Notes: a model not told the origin generated them from the sequence alone. A stretch of 46,304 nucleotides of DNA from Acidilobaceae archaeon (GCA_027051095.1 JALUAM010000041.1:1-46304); one strand, 5' to 3'. Positions 22,596 through 31,763 are shown, counted from the first letter of the stretch. Made by a program: numbers and translations.

Positions 22596-23015
22596 TTGTT
22601 AAAGGGGGAGGATTTGGAAGGAGGCTTCGTTAAGCTAGAGGGGGACGAGAAAATAGTCAAAAAGATCGTTGACGCTCTAAAAGAGGTTTACGACCCCGAG
22701 ATACCGGTAAACATCTACGACCTAGGCTTAATATATGAGGTTAAGGTTGAGAGGGGGCAGAGCGGTAAGCCCATTGTAAAAATCAAAATGACGTTAACTG
22801 CCATAGGGTGCCCCGTTAGCGTGGCTTTACCAGCTTACGTCGAAGAAGCTGTGAGAGAGGCTGTGCCCGAAGCAGAGGATGTCAGCGTGGAAGTCGTATT
22901 CGACCCTCCGTGGACGCCTGAGAGGGTTACCCCCGAGGGGAGAGAGTTGTTGAAAGCCATCTACGGCTACGACGTAGTAGAGCAGTGGAAGAAAATGATG
23001 TCACAGCAAGTATAG
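22596..23015 (+). CDS. DUF59/MIP18 family protein (iron-sulfur assembly type)
   Basis: A 139-residue DUF59 protein. The hallmark YDPEIPVNIYDLGLIYEVKV is followed by KIKMTLTAIGCPVSVALPAY with the single conserved cysteine, and then VEVVFDPPWTPERVTPEGRE. Relatives (SufT, PaaD, eukaryotic MIP18) help assemble iron-sulfur clusters, which is the likely role. The first 15 residues are variable; TTG 22596 or TTG 22614 could be the start, and neither has ideal ribosome-binding spacing. A CTTAATAC element at 22572-22579 may be the promoter. Confidence 0.9.
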   Translation: MLKGEDLEGGFVKLEGDEKIVKKIVDALKEVYDPEIPVNIYDLGLIYEVKVERGQSGKPIVKIKMTLTAIGCPVSVALPAYVEEAVREAVPEAEDVSVEVVFDPPWTPERVTPEGRELLKAIYGYDVVEQWKKMMSQQV

Positions 23016-23080
23016 CCAGTATTAGCATTAAAGCTTGGCTGCGCCCACAACATTAACAAAGAGTTACCTGTAGCGGGGGC

Positions 23081-23437
23081 GTGGTCTTATTGGGTAGCCT
23101 CGACTACATGAAAAGAAAGATTTTAGAGTTAATAGACGAATCCGATGACCCCTGGCTTAAAGCCGCCTTCTACGGCGACCCTAAGGTCTCAGCTATATTG
23201 GACAGGCTTGTATCCGAGTGGGAAAGCAATGGTAGGAAGGGCATACCGCTGGACTATGCGACACCCGATGAGGTGGAAGCCCTCTACTCTTTAGCTTCTA
23301 GGTATGCTTCTATGACCACTGCGGAGTTGCAGGCTCTCACCCTCAGGAGAATGGAGGGTAGATCCTCCGAGGCTGAGGGCAGCGAAAAGGGAGAGAGTAT
23401 ATGGAGGAGGCTCTTTAGGCTGTTTAAACAGCGCTAA
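23081..23437 (+). CDS. Uncharacterised small helical protein
   Basis: A 118-residue protein that I cannot assign. It is helical and acidic through residue 75 ([40 protein letters not shown]), with a Ser/Glu-rich linker near 92-103 and a basic amphipathic end ([13 protein letters not shown]) that could touch a membrane or nucleic acid. GTG start. Its stop overlaps that of convergent serS by four bases. Confidence 0.6.
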   Translation: MVLLGSLDYMKRKILELIDESDDPWLKAAFYGDPKVSAILDRLVSEWESNGRKGIPLDYATPDEVEALYSLASRYASMTTAELQALTLRRMEGRSSEAEGSEKGESIWRRLFRLFKQR

Positions 23438-24816
23438 GCCGGGCGCTTAGCCCTGGGCTCTATTACTTCTTTAGGAGCCCTCTTGAACATCTCTAGGTAG
23501 CCGCGCAGAACCTTAGGTATGACCACGGTTCCATCGGGCTCCTGGTAGTTTTCCAGTATTGCCGTTATAGTCCTTGTGCTAGCTATCGCCGTGCTGTTCA
23601 GCGTGTGCACGTACCCCTTCTCCATGCCCTTTCTCCTCACGAATCTTATGTTAAGCCTGTAGGCCTGCCAGTCTGTGCAGTTGCTAGCGCTCACCATCTC
23701 CCTATACTTGCCCTGGGCCGGCATCCAGACCTCTAGGTCGTACTTCTTGACGGCGCAGGCCCCCAGGTCCCCTGAGGCTATGTTTATAACCCTGAAGGGG
23801 AGCCCTAACCCCTTGAATAGCTCCTTCGCGTTGTTTATTATCTCCTCATGGAGCTTCCTGCTATCCTCGGGCAGCGAGAATATGAACTGTTCCACCTTGT
23901 GGAACTGGTGCACTCTGAATATGCCCTTAAGGTCTCTGTTGCCCGCGCCGGCCTCCTTCCTAAAGCAGGGGCTTACTCCTACTAGCTTAATCGGCAGGTC
24001 CTCTTCGTATATCTCCTCGTTGTAGTAAAGCGCCGCTAGCGGGTGCTCGGCTGTCGCAATCAAGTATAGGTCCTCGCCCGCCACCTCATAGATTGCATCC
24101 TTGAACGTCTCTAGATCTATAACCCTGCTTATGACTTTATATCTGAGCATGTAGGGCGGCAGAACTAGAGTATAACCCTTAGAAGTCATATAGTCGATTG
24201 CATACAGGAGTAGCGCTATATCAAGCCAGACTAGGTCCTCGAATAGGTAGTAGAAGCGTGAGCCGGCTACTTCACCCGCCTTCAAGGTGTCTCCAAGCTT
24301 CAACACGTTTTCAAGCATATCGGCGTGGCCTTGAGGCTTCCAGTCTATGACCTCGTAGTCTACCTTGAAGCCGTATCTTTCTGTTTGCTGTTTAAACGCC
24401 TCCAAGTGGCCTTTCCAGACCCTAGCCCTACCCCAATACTCTACGGGCACGTAATCGTCCTCACCACCCACAGGCACGTCCGGGTCTACTAGGTTAGGCA
24501 GGCTTAGGAGAGCCCTCTCCCTTTCTTTCTCGACCTCCTTAAGTTTAGCCTCCAGCACCTCCAGCTCCTTGAGGAGCTTCCTAGCTTCCTCTATGAGCCT
24601 CCTCCTCTCCTCCTCGCTGGCCGCCTTAGCTATACTCTTAGTCACTAGGTTGTGCTTGTGCCTCATCTCGTTGACCCTGGTTAAGAGCCTTCTCCACTCG
24701 ACATCTAGCCTATAAGCCTCATCTACTATTGAAGGATCCATGAGTCTCTTCTTAACGTGCTCTTTAAGCTCGTCCGGGTTCTTCCTGAGAAGCTCCAGCA
24801 CGCTCCAGCCTGGCAT
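23434..24816 (-). CDS. serS: Seryl-tRNA synthetase
   Basis: A 460-residue class II synthetase of the common type, not the rare methanogen type. The N-terminal tRNA-binding coiled coil spans about residues 30-110 ([20 protein letters not shown] onward). Class II motif 2 is near [20 protein letters not shown] with [10 protein letters not shown], and motif 3 is [20 protein letters not shown]. The serine-binding [11 protein letters not shown] (usual TxE) is present. ATG start behind GGGGGT; a TTTTAAA box near 24842 would make a nearly leaderless message. It charges tRNA-Ser, and tRNA-Sec if present. Confidence 0.96.
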   Translation of the reverse strand: MPGWSVLELLRKNPDELKEHVKKRLMDPSIVDEAYRLDVEWRRLLTRVNEMRHKHNLVTKSIAKAASEEERRRLIEEARKLLKELEVLEAKLKEVEKERERALLSLPNLVDPDVPVGGEDDYVPVEYWGRARVWKGHLEAFKQQTERYGFKVDYEVIDWKPQGHADMLENVLKLGDTLKAGEVAGSRFYYLFEDLVWLDIALLLYAIDYMTSKGYTLVLPPYMLRYKVISRVIDLETFKDAIYEVAGEDLYLIATAEHPLAALYYNEEIYEEDLPIKLVGVSPCFRKEAGAGNRDLKGIFRVHQFHKVEQFIFSLPEDSRKLHEEIINNAKELFKGLGLPFRVINIASGDLGACAVKKYDLEVWMPAQGKYREMVSASNCTDWQAYRLNIRFVRRKGMEKGYVHTLNSTAIASTRTITAILENYQEPDGTVVIPKVLRGYLEMFKRAPKEVIEPRAKRPA

Positions 24817-25011
24817 ACCCCCTTAGCCCTTTATCACCAGTTTAAAACCCGGATAGGTTTAACGGTGTCGCTTAGAGCGGGGCGGAGGACCTCTGATAGT
24901 GGTCCGTCCGCCATCACCTAGACGGTTAGCGGCTGGCCAGGACTCGTCAGCGGCCCTCCGCCTCTTGAAGCATATAGTGGCGGGAAGGGGCTTTACTAGT
25001 TCGATCATCCT
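24817..25011. other. Structured intergenic stretch ahead of serS
   Basis: GGCGGAGGACC (24881-24891) pairs with GGTCCGTCCGCC (24901-24912) as a hairpin with one bulge. The first eight bases can instead pair fully with CCTCCGCC (24955-24962), enclosing a second hairpin. The block lies between the ESCRT-III-like gene and the serS TATA box, so it is either a 3' tail of the former or a separate small RNA. I found no tRNA, C/D or H/ACA boxes in it. Confidence 0.4.
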
Positions 25012-25494
25012 CTACGCGTTCACGCTATCCCCTTTAAGCCTCTGAACTCTTTCTGCGGCCGCGGCCTCTGCCTCTCTTAGTATCCTCTCGACTCTCTTGT
25101 CAACGCTCGAGTCTCCGTAACTATTCACTTCTACGTCCCACGCCGAAGCTATAGTCATTAGCTGGGACTCTATCTCGCCGAGGTAGCCATATATCTCTGG
25201 CGGCATCTCTCTGAGCCTCTTGGACGCCTCTCTGACTAGTCGTATAGGCTCCGCGATCAGCTGGCCGCCTTCAACGCCAGCAACCAGAATGGTCTCGAGC
25301 CTTATTATCACCGCTTCCAGCACGTTTTCCATAATGTACAAGCTTTTCAGCATAGCCTCGGGGGCGTCGCCCCTTGATTCTAGTAACGCTATGCCCCGCT
25401 TAACCGATATGAGTGCGCTTCTCGCATTGCCTAGTGCCTCAACTACGGCCTTCTTAGGATCCCTCTTTTTACGCCTTCTCCACCCTAGCAGCAT
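25012..25494 (-). CDS. Short ESCRT-III-like protein (CdvB family)
   Basis: A 160-residue protein whose core matches the crenarchaeal ESCRT-III/CdvB helical hairpin: a basic start (WRRRKKRDPKKAVVEAL), helices near 15-45 and 46-75 with LYIMENVLEAVIIRLETILV, an MPPEIYGYLGEIESQLMTIA segment at 97-116 matching the MPE-containing region of CdvB, and a last helix 133-154. CdvB paralogues assemble filaments for cell division and vesicle budding in crenarchaea. I see no proline-rich Vps4-binding motif and no C-terminal winged helix, so this would be a short paralogue. CdvA and Vps4 are not in the window. Confidence 0.68.
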   Translation of the reverse strand: MLLGWRRRKKRDPKKAVVEALGNARSALISVKRGIALLESRGDAPEAMLKSLYIMENVLEAVIIRLETILVAGVEGGQLIAEPIRLVREASKRLREMPPEIYGYLGEIESQLMTIASAWDVEVNSYGDSSVDKRVERILREAEAAAAERVQRLKGDSVNA

Positions 25495-25562
25495 CTCCTA
25501 TACCTCACCGTCCCTTAACGCCCCGAGACTTCATATTAGACCCGTGCACCGGTTAAGGGGGT

Positions 25563-27704
25563 CTAGCCCCTCCACAGGTAGACTCCTATCACCTCGGCGG
25601 TGAACTCGACGATCAAGCCTGTGTCACTTATTATCTGGGGGCACGTCATCACTATTCTCAGCGGCTCGAACCTTTCAGTATCTGTTACAATGAATAGAGG
25701 CTGCACCACTGTCCTGCCCGGCATTGCTACGAATGCTCCCGGCACGAATACTGCTGTTTCCGGTATAAACCCGCAGCCTCTTAGCAACTCTCCGTCGCTG
25801 GCCAGCTTAAACACGGAGTCCAGTATTAGCCTCACAAGCAGAGTCTCACGGGCCCTTGCAACGTTATCGGAGGGGTTGCCTAGCAGGCCGGGGAACATAA
25901 CGGTGGTAAAGCCTTGTATGGAATATTCGGACTGCCAGCCGCTGTCGAACGGTGACACACCTTCCTCTATCCTCCCGGTGAACGCGAGCGCCGTGTATAG
26001 GTGGGCCAGGTCTGCTACTCCCTGCACTACGAAGAAGCGCGTGCCTAGGCTCTGCACCACTATGGGTCTAGGATATAGGACTACAACCCCGTTTTGAGCG
26101 TCATACCTTCCCAGGAATACCTCCCTGACCACTACTACAGCCTCGCCGGGTGCTAGGCCCTCGTATCTCGATATTATAGCCGAGGCCTCGCCCTCCGTTC
26201 CCGTGAGCACGGCCAGAGCGTTGAATAACTCGTTGTAGCCGTCGTCTAGACTAGTGGACTCGACGCCGGCTAGGGCCTCTATTATGTTCCCGTAAGACGG
26301 CCATACGTAGACCTTTCTAGCACCCGACTCTTTGATCACAGATGCTACCTCCTCCCACAAGAAGTAGGGTTCTGGCTCCTCGGCGTCCTCAGCATCAACC
26401 AGCGCTTGACCCCCAGCCAGGATAGGCACCATGAGCTGAACCCTGTCCAGATCTTGCGATGCCAAGTAAGCTCCGGTGATCACCAGTCCCAGGGCGGCCC
26501 CTACCGCTATTACAAGGCCGAGTTCGTCGCCGCTGAGACCTAGCTCCCTGAACACTCGAACAGCCATGGGAGACGTTAGAGCTGTTAGGGCTACCGCCGA
26601 GGGGGCTAGCGATGAGGAAACCTCGGCTGCTAGGGCGAAGACTGCAACTAGCCCTACGGCTAGCGGGGCGCCGGCTACTACATCCCACGAGATCTTGCCC
26701 TGGACGAGCTTGTAGGCTAGCCATGCCGACGCCGCCGCCGAGAGAACTACCCATACGCCTAGGTCCCTCAACAGGGCTCCGGCGCCAGCGCCACCCTCAG
26801 CCGGCAAGGCTAGAGTAGCTACAGGGTCTAAGCCTAGGAGCCCGCGTGCAAGGTCCGGCTCGGCTACGAGGCCCGAAGCCAGGAGGAGGAAGTAGTATGC
26901 GAAGGCTGCTAGAAGCGCCCAGACTCCCAACGCTAGGCCCGGCCTCAGAGCCCTCAGGTGGGCCGCTATAGAGAGTGATAGGGCCGCAAGCGCGACTACG
27001 CCGGGCCCTAGCAGCAGCGAGGCTACGCCGGCACCCGGAGATACGGCTAGCGCCGCGGTAAGGGCTAGAGACGAGACGAGCGCCGCGAGCGTACTACCCC
27101 TCGCCAGCTCTAGTATGGAGTAAGTCGACACCACCAGCACCGCTATGGGATAGGAGTCCCAATATGTAGACGAAAGCCCGGCTACAACGCCTGCAACCGC
27201 AGCGTAGACTTCTCTGCCCGTCCTAGCAGACATCGCGAGGGCGAGCGCTAACACGGAGAGAGTTGCCAGGGATGGAGTGTCCCAGGCCGTGAACCCCGCT
27301 GCCGTGGCCTGCAGGGCTATCGTGGAAAGCGATAAAAGCGACACGGCTACTAGCGCAGCTACAAGCGAGCCCGTAAACACGATGGCTGCGGCGCCCGCAG
27401 CTATAGCAGCTATTAACCAGAGCGCTACCGGGGCTAGGGAGGCGGCGGCAGCGCCGCCCATAGAGGCTGCGAGCCACAGGAGGAAGCTGGGCTCTCCAAA
27501 GCTGTATGCGCCGGCAAGCGCTTTCCAAGAGTAGAGGTCCCCGGGGAGGGGGCCCACGGACTCCAACGGCTTAAGCCTTAGGTAGAGCCCATATCCTATT
27601 AATGCGGCCGACGCCAGCGCGAGGATAGGGTCTATAGCCTTTAACAAGCTACTCTTAAACCTGCCTGCTATGCCTAGAGACCCCCTCCTAGCCACAATGT
27701 ACAC
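25563..27704 (-). CDS. STT3/AglB-like GT-C membrane protein with altered catalytic motif
   Basis: A 713-residue protein: about ten to thirteen membrane helices to residue 430, then a large extracytoplasmic domain. The layout follows oligosaccharyltransferase STT3/AglB: an acidic first loop (GPLPGDLYSWKAL), AGFTAWDTPSLATL resembling the second-loop metal site, SSTYWDSYPIAVLV like the conserved Trp/Tyr helix end, and VYVWPSYGNIIEALAG at 465-480 in the place of the sequon-reading WWDYG motif, followed by a STSLDDGYNE resembling its next conserved block. The WWD is replaced by VWPS. It may be a non-catalytic or divergent paralogue; a different GT-C enzyme is possible. GTG start. Confidence 0.6.
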   Translation of the reverse strand: MYIVARRGSLGIAGRFKSSLLKAIDPILALASAALIGYGLYLRLKPLESVGPLPGDLYSWKALAGAYSFGEPSFLLWLAASMGGAAAASLAPVALWLIAAIAAGAAAIVFTGSLVAALVAVSLLSLSTIALQATAAGFTAWDTPSLATLSVLALALAMSARTGREVYAAVAGVVAGLSSTYWDSYPIAVLVVSTYSILELARGSTLAALVSSLALTAALAVSPGAGVASLLLGPGVVALAALSLSIAAHLRALRPGLALGVWALLAAFAYYFLLLASGLVAEPDLARGLLGLDPVATLALPAEGGAGAGALLRDLGVWVVLSAAASAWLAYKLVQGKISWDVVAGAPLAVGLVAVFALAAEVSSSLAPSAVALTALTSPMAVRVFRELGLSGDELGLVIAVGAALGLVITGAYLASQDLDRVQLMVPILAGGQALVDAEDAEEPEPYFLWEEVASVIKESGARKVYVWPSYGNIIEALAGVESTSLDDGYNELFNALAVLTGTEGEASAIISRYEGLAPGEAVVVVREVFLGRYDAQNGVVVLYPRPIVVQSLGTRFFVVQGVADLAHLYTALAFTGRIEEGVSPFDSGWQSEYSIQGFTTVMFPGLLGNPSDNVARARETLLVRLILDSVFKLASDGELLRGCGFIPETAVFVPGAFVAMPGRTVVQPLFIVTDTERFEPLRIVMTCPQIISDTGLIVEFTAEVIGVYLWRG

Positions 27705-27814
27705 CTTGAGGCTAGAGTCCCCCTCTCGGCTAATATCGGTAATGCTCTATCCCTCTTCCACATACATCACTTTAAAACAATCTTTCGTTACTAGTATAAC
27801 CTGCGGGGCCCGGG

Positions 27815-29152
27815 TTGAGGCCCAGGAAGGTGCTTATACTGGGCGCGGGCGGCCGCGACTTCCACAACTTCAATGTCTACTTTAGGGGTAAGAGCGAGTA
27901 CAGGGTTGTGGCGTTCACCGCCACGCAAATACCCGGCATAGCAAGGAGAAGATACCCCCCAGAGCTAGCTGGCGATGGTTATCCGGAGGGCATACCCATA
28001 CTCCCGGAAAGCGAGGCTGAGAGGATCATAGAGGAGGAGGGCGTAGACCTGGTAGTGCTATCCTACAGCGACCTCTCCTACAGCGACGTCGGCAGGATAA
28101 TTAGCAGGGCCCTCGCCAAGGGGGCCTCATTTCTGATCCTTGGGCCGAGGGAGACTATGCTCAGGTCTGCACGACCTGTTATAGCTGTAACTGCCGTGAG
28201 GACCGGGGCGGGTAAGAGCAGCGTCTCTAGGGAGCTAGTATCAATCCTCAGGGAAAAGGGCTTCAACGTCATCCCCGTCAGACACCCCATGGCTTATGGG
28301 CCCCTCACGGCTGACAGAGCGGTCCAGGTGTTCGAGAAGCCCGAGGACCTAGACAAGTACGGCGTCACCATAGAGGAGAGGGAGGAGTACGAGCTATACC
28401 TTAAAATGGGCGTAAAGGTTTACGCAGGGATCGACTACGGCGAAGTCCTAAGGAGGGTGGAGAGGGAAGCAGATATTATCCTCTGGGACGGCGGCAACAA
28501 TGACTGGCCCTTCTTCAGGCCCGATTTCCAGATAACGGTGGCCGATGCCCTAAGGCCCGGCGAGGAAGTATCGAGCTTCCCCGGAGAGGTTAATGTGAGA
28601 ATGGCCGACGCCGTCATAGTTAACAAGGTAAACTCCGCGCCTAAGGATAACGTTGAGGCCATAATTAACAATGTGAAGAGCGTTAACCCTCGGGCACTGA
28701 TATCACTAGCCGAAAGCGAGGTGTATGTTGACACGCCGGAGCTTATAAGGGGTAAGCGCGTAGTCGTAGTTGAAGACTCTCCGACGGTCACCCATGGAGG
28801 GGCCCCGTATGGGGCTGGCTATGTAGCCGCTAAGCTCTACGAGGCCGCGGAGATAGTAGACCCGAGGCCCTACGCTAAAGGCGTCATAGCCGACATGTAT
28901 AGGACCTACAAGCATATGGGCCCCGTTGTGCCCAGCACGGGCTACACCGAAGAGCAGCGGAGAGACCTGGAGGAGACCCTAAACTCCGTGCCGGCAGATG
29001 TAATAGTTTCTAGCACGCCAATAGACATAGAGAAGGTGCTAAATCTCGACAAGCCTGTAGTCAGGGTTAGATACCGCGTTAAAATAGTCGAGGGGCCTAC
29101 TCTAGAGGAGCTAGCAAATGCCTTCCTGGAGAGGGTCAAGGACAAGCTGTAA
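27815..29152 (+). CDS. Cyclic 2,3-diphosphoglycerate synthetase family
   Basis: A 445-residue archaeal P-loop protein. The N-terminal Rossmann-like region has LILGAGGRDFHNFNVYFRG, the P-loop is ITAVRTGAGKSSVSREL-like (AVRTGAGKSSVSREL, about residues 125-139), and ADIILWDGGNNDWPFFRPD and ADAVIVNKVNSAP are family hallmarks. The enzyme closes 2,3-diphosphoglycerate into the cyclic form, a thermoprotectant in some methanogens. Close relatives are widespread in crenarchaea where the product is less documented, so the exact substrate is uncertain. TTG start with the conserved core beginning at residue 4. Confidence 0.82.
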   Translation: MRPRKVLILGAGGRDFHNFNVYFRGKSEYRVVAFTATQIPGIARRRYPPELAGDGYPEGIPILPESEAERIIEEEGVDLVVLSYSDLSYSDVGRIISRALAKGASFLILGPRETMLRSARPVIAVTAVRTGAGKSSVSRELVSILREKGFNVIPVRHPMAYGPLTADRAVQVFEKPEDLDKYGVTIEEREEYELYLKMGVKVYAGIDYGEVLRRVEREADIILWDGGNNDWPFFRPDFQITVADALRPGEEVSSFPGEVNVRMADAVIVNKVNSAPKDNVEAIINNVKSVNPRALISLAESEVYVDTPELIRGKRVVVVEDSPTVTHGGAPYGAGYVAAKLYEAAEIVDPRPYAKGVIADMYRTYKHMGPVVPSTGYTEEQRRDLEETLNSVPADVIVSSTPIDIEKVLNLDKPVVRVRYRVKIVEGPTLEELANAFLERVKDKL

Positions 29153-30095
29153 GGGGGGTGGCCTAACTATAGCGGCTCAACCCCTCTACGTGGTAGCGCT
29201 TGGAGGCAATGCTATAGCCGGCCCCGGGCTTTCGGTAGACTACGACTCGATGGCCCAGGCTATATCCAGGGCTGCGTCCCTCATAGCGAGAGCTCTCTCA
29301 GGCTCCTCTGTGAGGCTAGTCATAACCCATGGTAATGGCCCTCAAGTCGGCTTTCTCGCAGAGGCCCTGGAGCATAGCGGCTCATATATACCCCTCTATC
29401 TGCTCACAGCCATGACGCAGGCCTGGATAGGCTCCATGATAAAACGTTTCTTCGAGAGGAGCTTCTCGGAGGCGGGCTCTCCCAGGCGTGTGGAGGTCGT
29501 GGTCACGCATGTGCTGGTGGAGACTAGCGAGGCCCCTATTAAGCCAATAGGCAGGGTTTACAGCGCCGAGGAGATCGCTAAGCTTGAAAGAGAAAGGGGG
29601 TGGAGGTTTTCTAAGGACCCGCGCGGAGGTTATCGTAGGGTTGTGCCCAGCCCTAAACCTCTCAGGGTTCTAGAGGCCGATGTTATACGCGCTTTGCTTG
29701 ACCGCGGCTTTGACGTTATAGCATGCGGTGGGGGAGGCGTACCGGTATCTGGGTTAGAGGGCCGCTACGAGTTCGTCGAGGGAGTAGTCGACAAGGACCT
29801 ATGCTCTTCGAAGCTGGCCGTAGAGCTGGGCGCCGACAGGCTCGTAATATTAACCGATGTAAGGGGGGTAGCGCTAGACTATGGAGGGCCTCGTGAGAGA
29901 TGGCTGTCTAAGCTTACGGTCAGCGAGGCAGAGGACCTACTGAAAGCCGGCGTCTTCCCCGAGGGCAGCATGGGGCCCAAGGTCGAGGCGGCTGTAGAGT
30001 ACGTGAAGGCTACTGGCAAGAAAGCCGTTATAGGCAGCCTCCTGGAAGCCGAGAAGGTTCTCTCGCTTAGAGCGGGCACCGTGATCGAGCCGTAG
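29118..30095 (+). CDS. arcC: Carbamate kinase
   Basis: A carbamate kinase of about 300-325 residues. The N-terminal strand LYVVALGGNAIAGPG, the THGNGPQVGFLAEALEH loop, IACGGGGVPVSGLEGR and VDKDLCSSKLAVELGADRLV are all diagnostic. It makes ATP and carbamate from carbamoyl phosphate and ADP, or the reverse. The true start is unclear: ATG 29118 lies inside the previous gene and adds about 20 residues not usual in the family; a strong GGGGGGTGG (29153-29161) is followed at ideal spacing by ATA 29169; GTG 29190 would cut into the first strand. Ornithine carbamoyltransferase lies 5 kb downstream. Confidence 0.92.
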   Translation: MPSWRGSRTSCKGGGLTIAAQPLYVVALGGNAIAGPGLSVDYDSMAQAISRAASLIARALSGSSVRLVITHGNGPQVGFLAEALEHSGSYIPLYLLTAMTQAWIGSMIKRFFERSFSEAGSPRRVEVVVTHVLVETSEAPIKPIGRVYSAEEIAKLERERGWRFSKDPRGGYRRVVPSPKPLRVLEADVIRALLDRGFDVIACGGGGVPVSGLEGRYEFVEGVVDKDLCSSKLAVELGADRLVILTDVRGVALDYGGPRERWLSKLTVSEAEDLLKAGVFPEGSMGPKVEAAVEYVKATGKKAVIGSLLEAEKVLSLRAGTVIEP

Positions 30096-30262
30096 AATCG
30101 CGGGGAGCCGCGTTGGCTTAGACAGCGTTGAACAGTGCCACCAGTTGACCGAATTTAACCGGAGCCGCGTCCTATCGAGTGAGAGGCCCGCTAGGCCGCC
30201 GTAGGAGGCCCCCTCCTTTAAAGCCCGGCTTATAACTATAATGCCCGAGGAGAGTGTCTAGG

Positions 30263-30859
30263 ATGGTTAGAGCCAGGAGGGGCTCACTCCAGGGGATCAT
30301 GCAGCTTGAGATAGAGGAGCCCGTCTCCTGGGTTGTAGGCCTAGCAGCTCTAGCCTTCGCGTGGGGTGGCCTCAGCGCTCTAACCCCTACATTCTACTTG
30401 AGGCCCTCATTCATAGCTATACTGGCGGGCTTCGTAGTCCACGAGATGGCCCATAAGATGGTTGCTATAAGGTATGGGCTGAGAGCGGGCTTCGTAGCCT
30501 TCGGCCCCGGCCTGCTGATAACCTTCCTGAGCGGCGTCATACCGGGCCTAGTAATACTGGCCCCCGGCTATGTAAGAGTAGTGGGCTACGGCCATCACCC
30601 TAGGGCTTTCCTCTACTCGGTGGCTTCGGGGCCCGCGTCAAACATAATCCTCTCCGCTGCAAGCATACTGTTACTCACGCTACTACCTGAAACACCCTTG
30701 GACCCATACCTTCATTCTATGGCCTCGATTAACGCTTACCTAGCATTCTTCAACCTACTTCCCGTGCCGCCGCTCGACGGGTCGAAAATCCTTAGATCAG
30801 ACGTTAGGCTGTGGGCCGTGATGATGCTCTCGTCGATAGCGCTTCTCCTATTAGCCTGA
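30263..30859 (+). CDS. Site-2 protease-like M50 membrane metalloprotease
   Basis: About 198 residues with four or five membrane helices. The zinc site is FVVHEMAHKMVAIRYG (HExxH), and the third ligand lies in FFNLLPVPPLDGSKIL (the LDG motif). The lack of a PDZ domain and the small size match compact archaeal S2P proteases, which cut membrane-embedded substrates such as anti-regulators. Substrate unknown. A CTTATAACTATAATG box at about 30228-30242 predicts a start near 30258, so ATG 30263 is preferred over GTG 30254. Confidence 0.9.
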   Translation: MVRARRGSLQGIMQLEIEEPVSWVVGLAALAFAWGGLSALTPTFYLRPSFIAILAGFVVHEMAHKMVAIRYGLRAGFVAFGPGLLITFLSGVIPGLVILAPGYVRVVGYGHHPRAFLYSVASGPASNIILSAASILLLTLLPETPLDPYLHSMASINAYLAFFNLLPVPPLDGSKILRSDVRLWAVMMLSSIALLLLA

Positions 30860-30942
30860 ATAGGTATAACACATTAAAGCCTCTAGAACTCAATTCTCTT
30901 GGGAGGATCCTGACATCTTTGCTAGTTAGGGGGTGACCTGGC

Positions 30943-31290
30943 ATGACGCCTTCGGGGGTTTCAGGAGAGTTTGACTACGAGGAGGAGAAGGAGAGGAGTG
31001 AAGAGGAATCACCGCGCAAGAAGTGGGTCACGAAGATGATTAGAAGTGCTAAGAGGTATCACAAGCTCTGCCCATACTACGATAAGAAGACCGGCCAGTG
31101 CCTCCTGTACCCGACGCTTTACAATACTATAGGCAAGTGCGACAGGGAGGGCCGCTACGACAACTGCCCGGTATTCATAAAATTCCTGGAGAACGCCTAC
31201 GACACTTACACCAAGAAGAGGAAGGTGCTACCCAGGGACTTCCAGGAGCTAGTAAATCAAGCCTTCCTTATCATGGAGGGCCCCTTCTAG
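30943..31290 (+). CDS. Small four-cysteine protein A
   Basis: A 115-residue protein of unknown function. An acidic N terminus (EFDYEEEKERSEEES) turns basic (PRKKWVTKMIRSAKRYHK), then a four-cysteine segment: LCPYYDKKTGQC, GKCDREGRYDNCPVF, spaced C-x9-C-x11-C-x8-C-P. The rest is helical (FIKFLENAYDTYTKKRKVLP). The pattern suggests zinc or an iron-sulfur cluster. A similar pattern occurs in the 69-residue protein at 32405-32614. ATG start behind GGGGTGA, and a T6 run directly after the stop. Confidence 0.7.
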   Translation: MTPSGVSGEFDYEEEKERSEEESPRKKWVTKMIRSAKRYHKLCPYYDKKTGQCLLYPTLYNTIGKCDREGRYDNCPVFIKFLENAYDTYTKKRKVLPRDFQELVNQAFLIMEGPF

Positions 31291-31291
31291 C

Positions 31292-31297
31292 TTTTTT
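31292..31297 (+). terminator. T6 tract terminator
   Basis: Six consecutive T residues begin two bases after the stop of the four-cysteine protein A gene. Archaeal RNA polymerase terminates on such T-runs without needing a hairpin. Confidence 0.5.
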
Positions 31298-31409
31298 AAC
31301 TGGAAGACGACTTTCTGGGCCTCCACCACATTATTTTAGCCTATAGCATACTGGCCTCAACCCCCTAAAGCGGGGTTAATGGTTTAAGACTTGAAGGGGC
31401 GCCGGAGTT

Positions 31410-31763
31410 ATGAGCGAACCGAGGAAGTCGTCTATTATACATGCCGAGATCGAAGCTCTATACGACGCACTAAATGAATACCTCGACAAGCTAGCTAGAC
31501 TACAGTCCGAGTTGAGAGAGCCCCCCGAGGATTTAGTCTATCTCAGGCTGGCTCTAGGCAGGATAGCTCTTTCCCTGAAAAAAATGTCTAGCTATATAGT
31601 CGAGGGTAAGAGCATAATTGCTGAGAGCGAGGCTTGCAGCCTCTCCAGGTTTATAGCATCGCTTTTGGTAGGTCGCGTGGGAGTGAGAGATCAGTTCATC
31701 GAGTCCTCGAGGACCCTGCTAGCCGCCACGAAAGGGCTAGCGGACAGGCTTTGCAGGCACTGA
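31410..31763 (+). CDS. Uncharacterised small helical protein
   Basis: A 117-residue all-helical protein (IEALYDALNEYLDKLARLQS; LVYLRLALGRIALSLKKMSS; DQFIESSRTLLAATKGLADR) with two cysteines. I do not recognise it. The ATG coincides with the start site predicted from a GTTTAAGA box centred near 31385, so the message is probably leaderless. It precedes the COG1318-type regulator by 84 bases in the same direction. Confidence 0.6.
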   Translation: MSEPRKSSIIHAEIEALYDALNEYLDKLARLQSELREPPEDLVYLRLALGRIALSLKKMSSYIVEGKSIIAESEACSLSRFIASLLVGRVGVRDQFIESSRTLLAATKGLADRLCRH

